A stretch of DNA of 64,000 nt from NCBI GenBank assembly GCA_963821755.1, contig CAWGEX010000003.1:372001-436000 (forward strand). The letters run 5' to 3'. This document shows, in pieces, positions 63,734 to 64,000 of this stretch. A program made the position numbers and the translations under genes. This stretch comes from Bog-473 sp963821755 (GTDB lineage Bacteria > Actinomycetota > Acidimicrobiia > Acidimicrobiales > RAAP-2). Each line of letters opens with the position of its first letter. The stretch's first letter is position 1. The notes under the pieces were generated by a model that saw only the letters and a program-made list of their open reading frames with translations, did no database searches and was not told the DNA's origin.

Positions 63734-64000
63734 ATGAGAATCGGCATGATCGGCCTGGGGAAGATGGGCGCCAACATGGTCGAACGGCTGCTCAAGGGCG
63801 GGCACGAGGTGGTGGCCTACGACCTGCACGAGGAGGCGCTCAAGGCGGCGGCGGCCCAGGGCGCCGAGACAGCCACCTCCCTGGAGGATCTGGCCGGCAA
63901 GCTGACCGCGCCGAAGGCGGCCTGGGTGATGCTCCCGGCCGGCCATGTGACGGACTACGCCGTGGAGGAGCTGGCCGGACTGTTCTCCAAGGGCGACGTC
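63734..64000 (+). CDS. gnd: 6-phosphogluconate dehydrogenase, decarboxylating (3' end cut off)
   Basis: The first 89 codons of a 6-phosphogluconate dehydrogenase, which oxidises 6-phosphogluconate to ribulose-5-phosphate. The N-terminal cofactor-binding Rossmann motif is IGMIGLGKMGANMVERLLKGGHEVVAYD, and AAWVMLPAGHVT follows. It runs off the right edge of the window. Position after tkt-tal supports the assignment. NAD or NADP preference cannot be decided from this part. Confidence 0.85.
   Translation, partial: MRIGMIGLGKMGANMVERLLKGGHEVVAYDLHEEALKAAAAQGAETATSLEDLAGKLTAPKAAWVMLPAGHVTDYAVEELAGLFSKGDV

Overview
The window is about 64 kb of very GC-rich, gene-dense DNA from an actinobacterium, most probably the Acidimicrobiia or a close relative. 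Three things point there. A complete Pup-proteasome locus (ARC, Dop, Pup, PrcB, PrcA, PafA) is followed by Tat and HelY genes. The order gcvH, FHA protein, MerR regulator, DUF151 nuclease is the one seen around mycobacterial garA. GTG starts and ATGA overlaps are frequent. No tRNA, rRNA, insertion sequence, prophage or CRISPR array was seen, so most of the window looks like core chromosome.

Layout. 1-4 kb: the end of a class I fructose-bisphosphate aldolase, then the KorAB ferredoxin oxidoreductase. 4.2-8 kb: a TauE/SafE permease, an unknown anchored protein, a glyoxalase-like protein and a DUF1015 protein. 8-14 kb: a phosphatidyltransferase, a nucleotidyltransferase fused to a phosphomannomutase-like domain, gcvH, a zinc-ribbon FHA protein, an FtsR-like MerR protein and a DUF151 nuclease. 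14-21 kb: an acrylyl-CoA reductase-like enzyme, an S9 peptidase, a GT-C membrane protein, thiD and thiG. 21-25 kb: an Fbp-type iron ABC transporter behind a putative iron-responsive operator. 25-30 kb: a second MerR regulator, a nuclease-like protein and gcvT-gcvPA-gcvPB. 30-34 kb: two crcB fluoride channel genes behind a fluoride riboswitch, then DUF3052, an epimerase, an SDR and a TMEM175-like channel. 34-44 kb: a secreted rhamnosidase-like protein, pyrophosphatase, small proteins, an HtrA protease, a lineage-specific protein, a GNAT and DUF4193. 44-59 kb, minus strand: a double ThyX-like protein, helY, tatC, tatA/B, pafA, prcA, prcB, pup, dop, arc, a Tat-exported phosphoesterase and trmI, with a plus-strand ferredoxin between the last two. 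59-64 kb: small membrane proteins, a thioesterase, then tkt, tal and the start of gnd (pentose phosphate pathway).

Six genes (merR/ftsR, S9 peptidase, gcvPA, thyX-like, phosphoesterase, tkt) can only be read through by changing frame, gcvPA three times. Several should be essential and all look intact on both sides of each shift, so single-base assembly errors are the simplest explanation.

The most interesting items are the fluoride riboswitch, the ThyX-like protein whose signature motif is split between its two halves, the phosphomannomutase domain without catalytic motifs, the iron operator with a repeat array and a possible leader peptide, and the zinc-ribbon FHA protein in the garA position. 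I did not find a clearly new multi-gene system.
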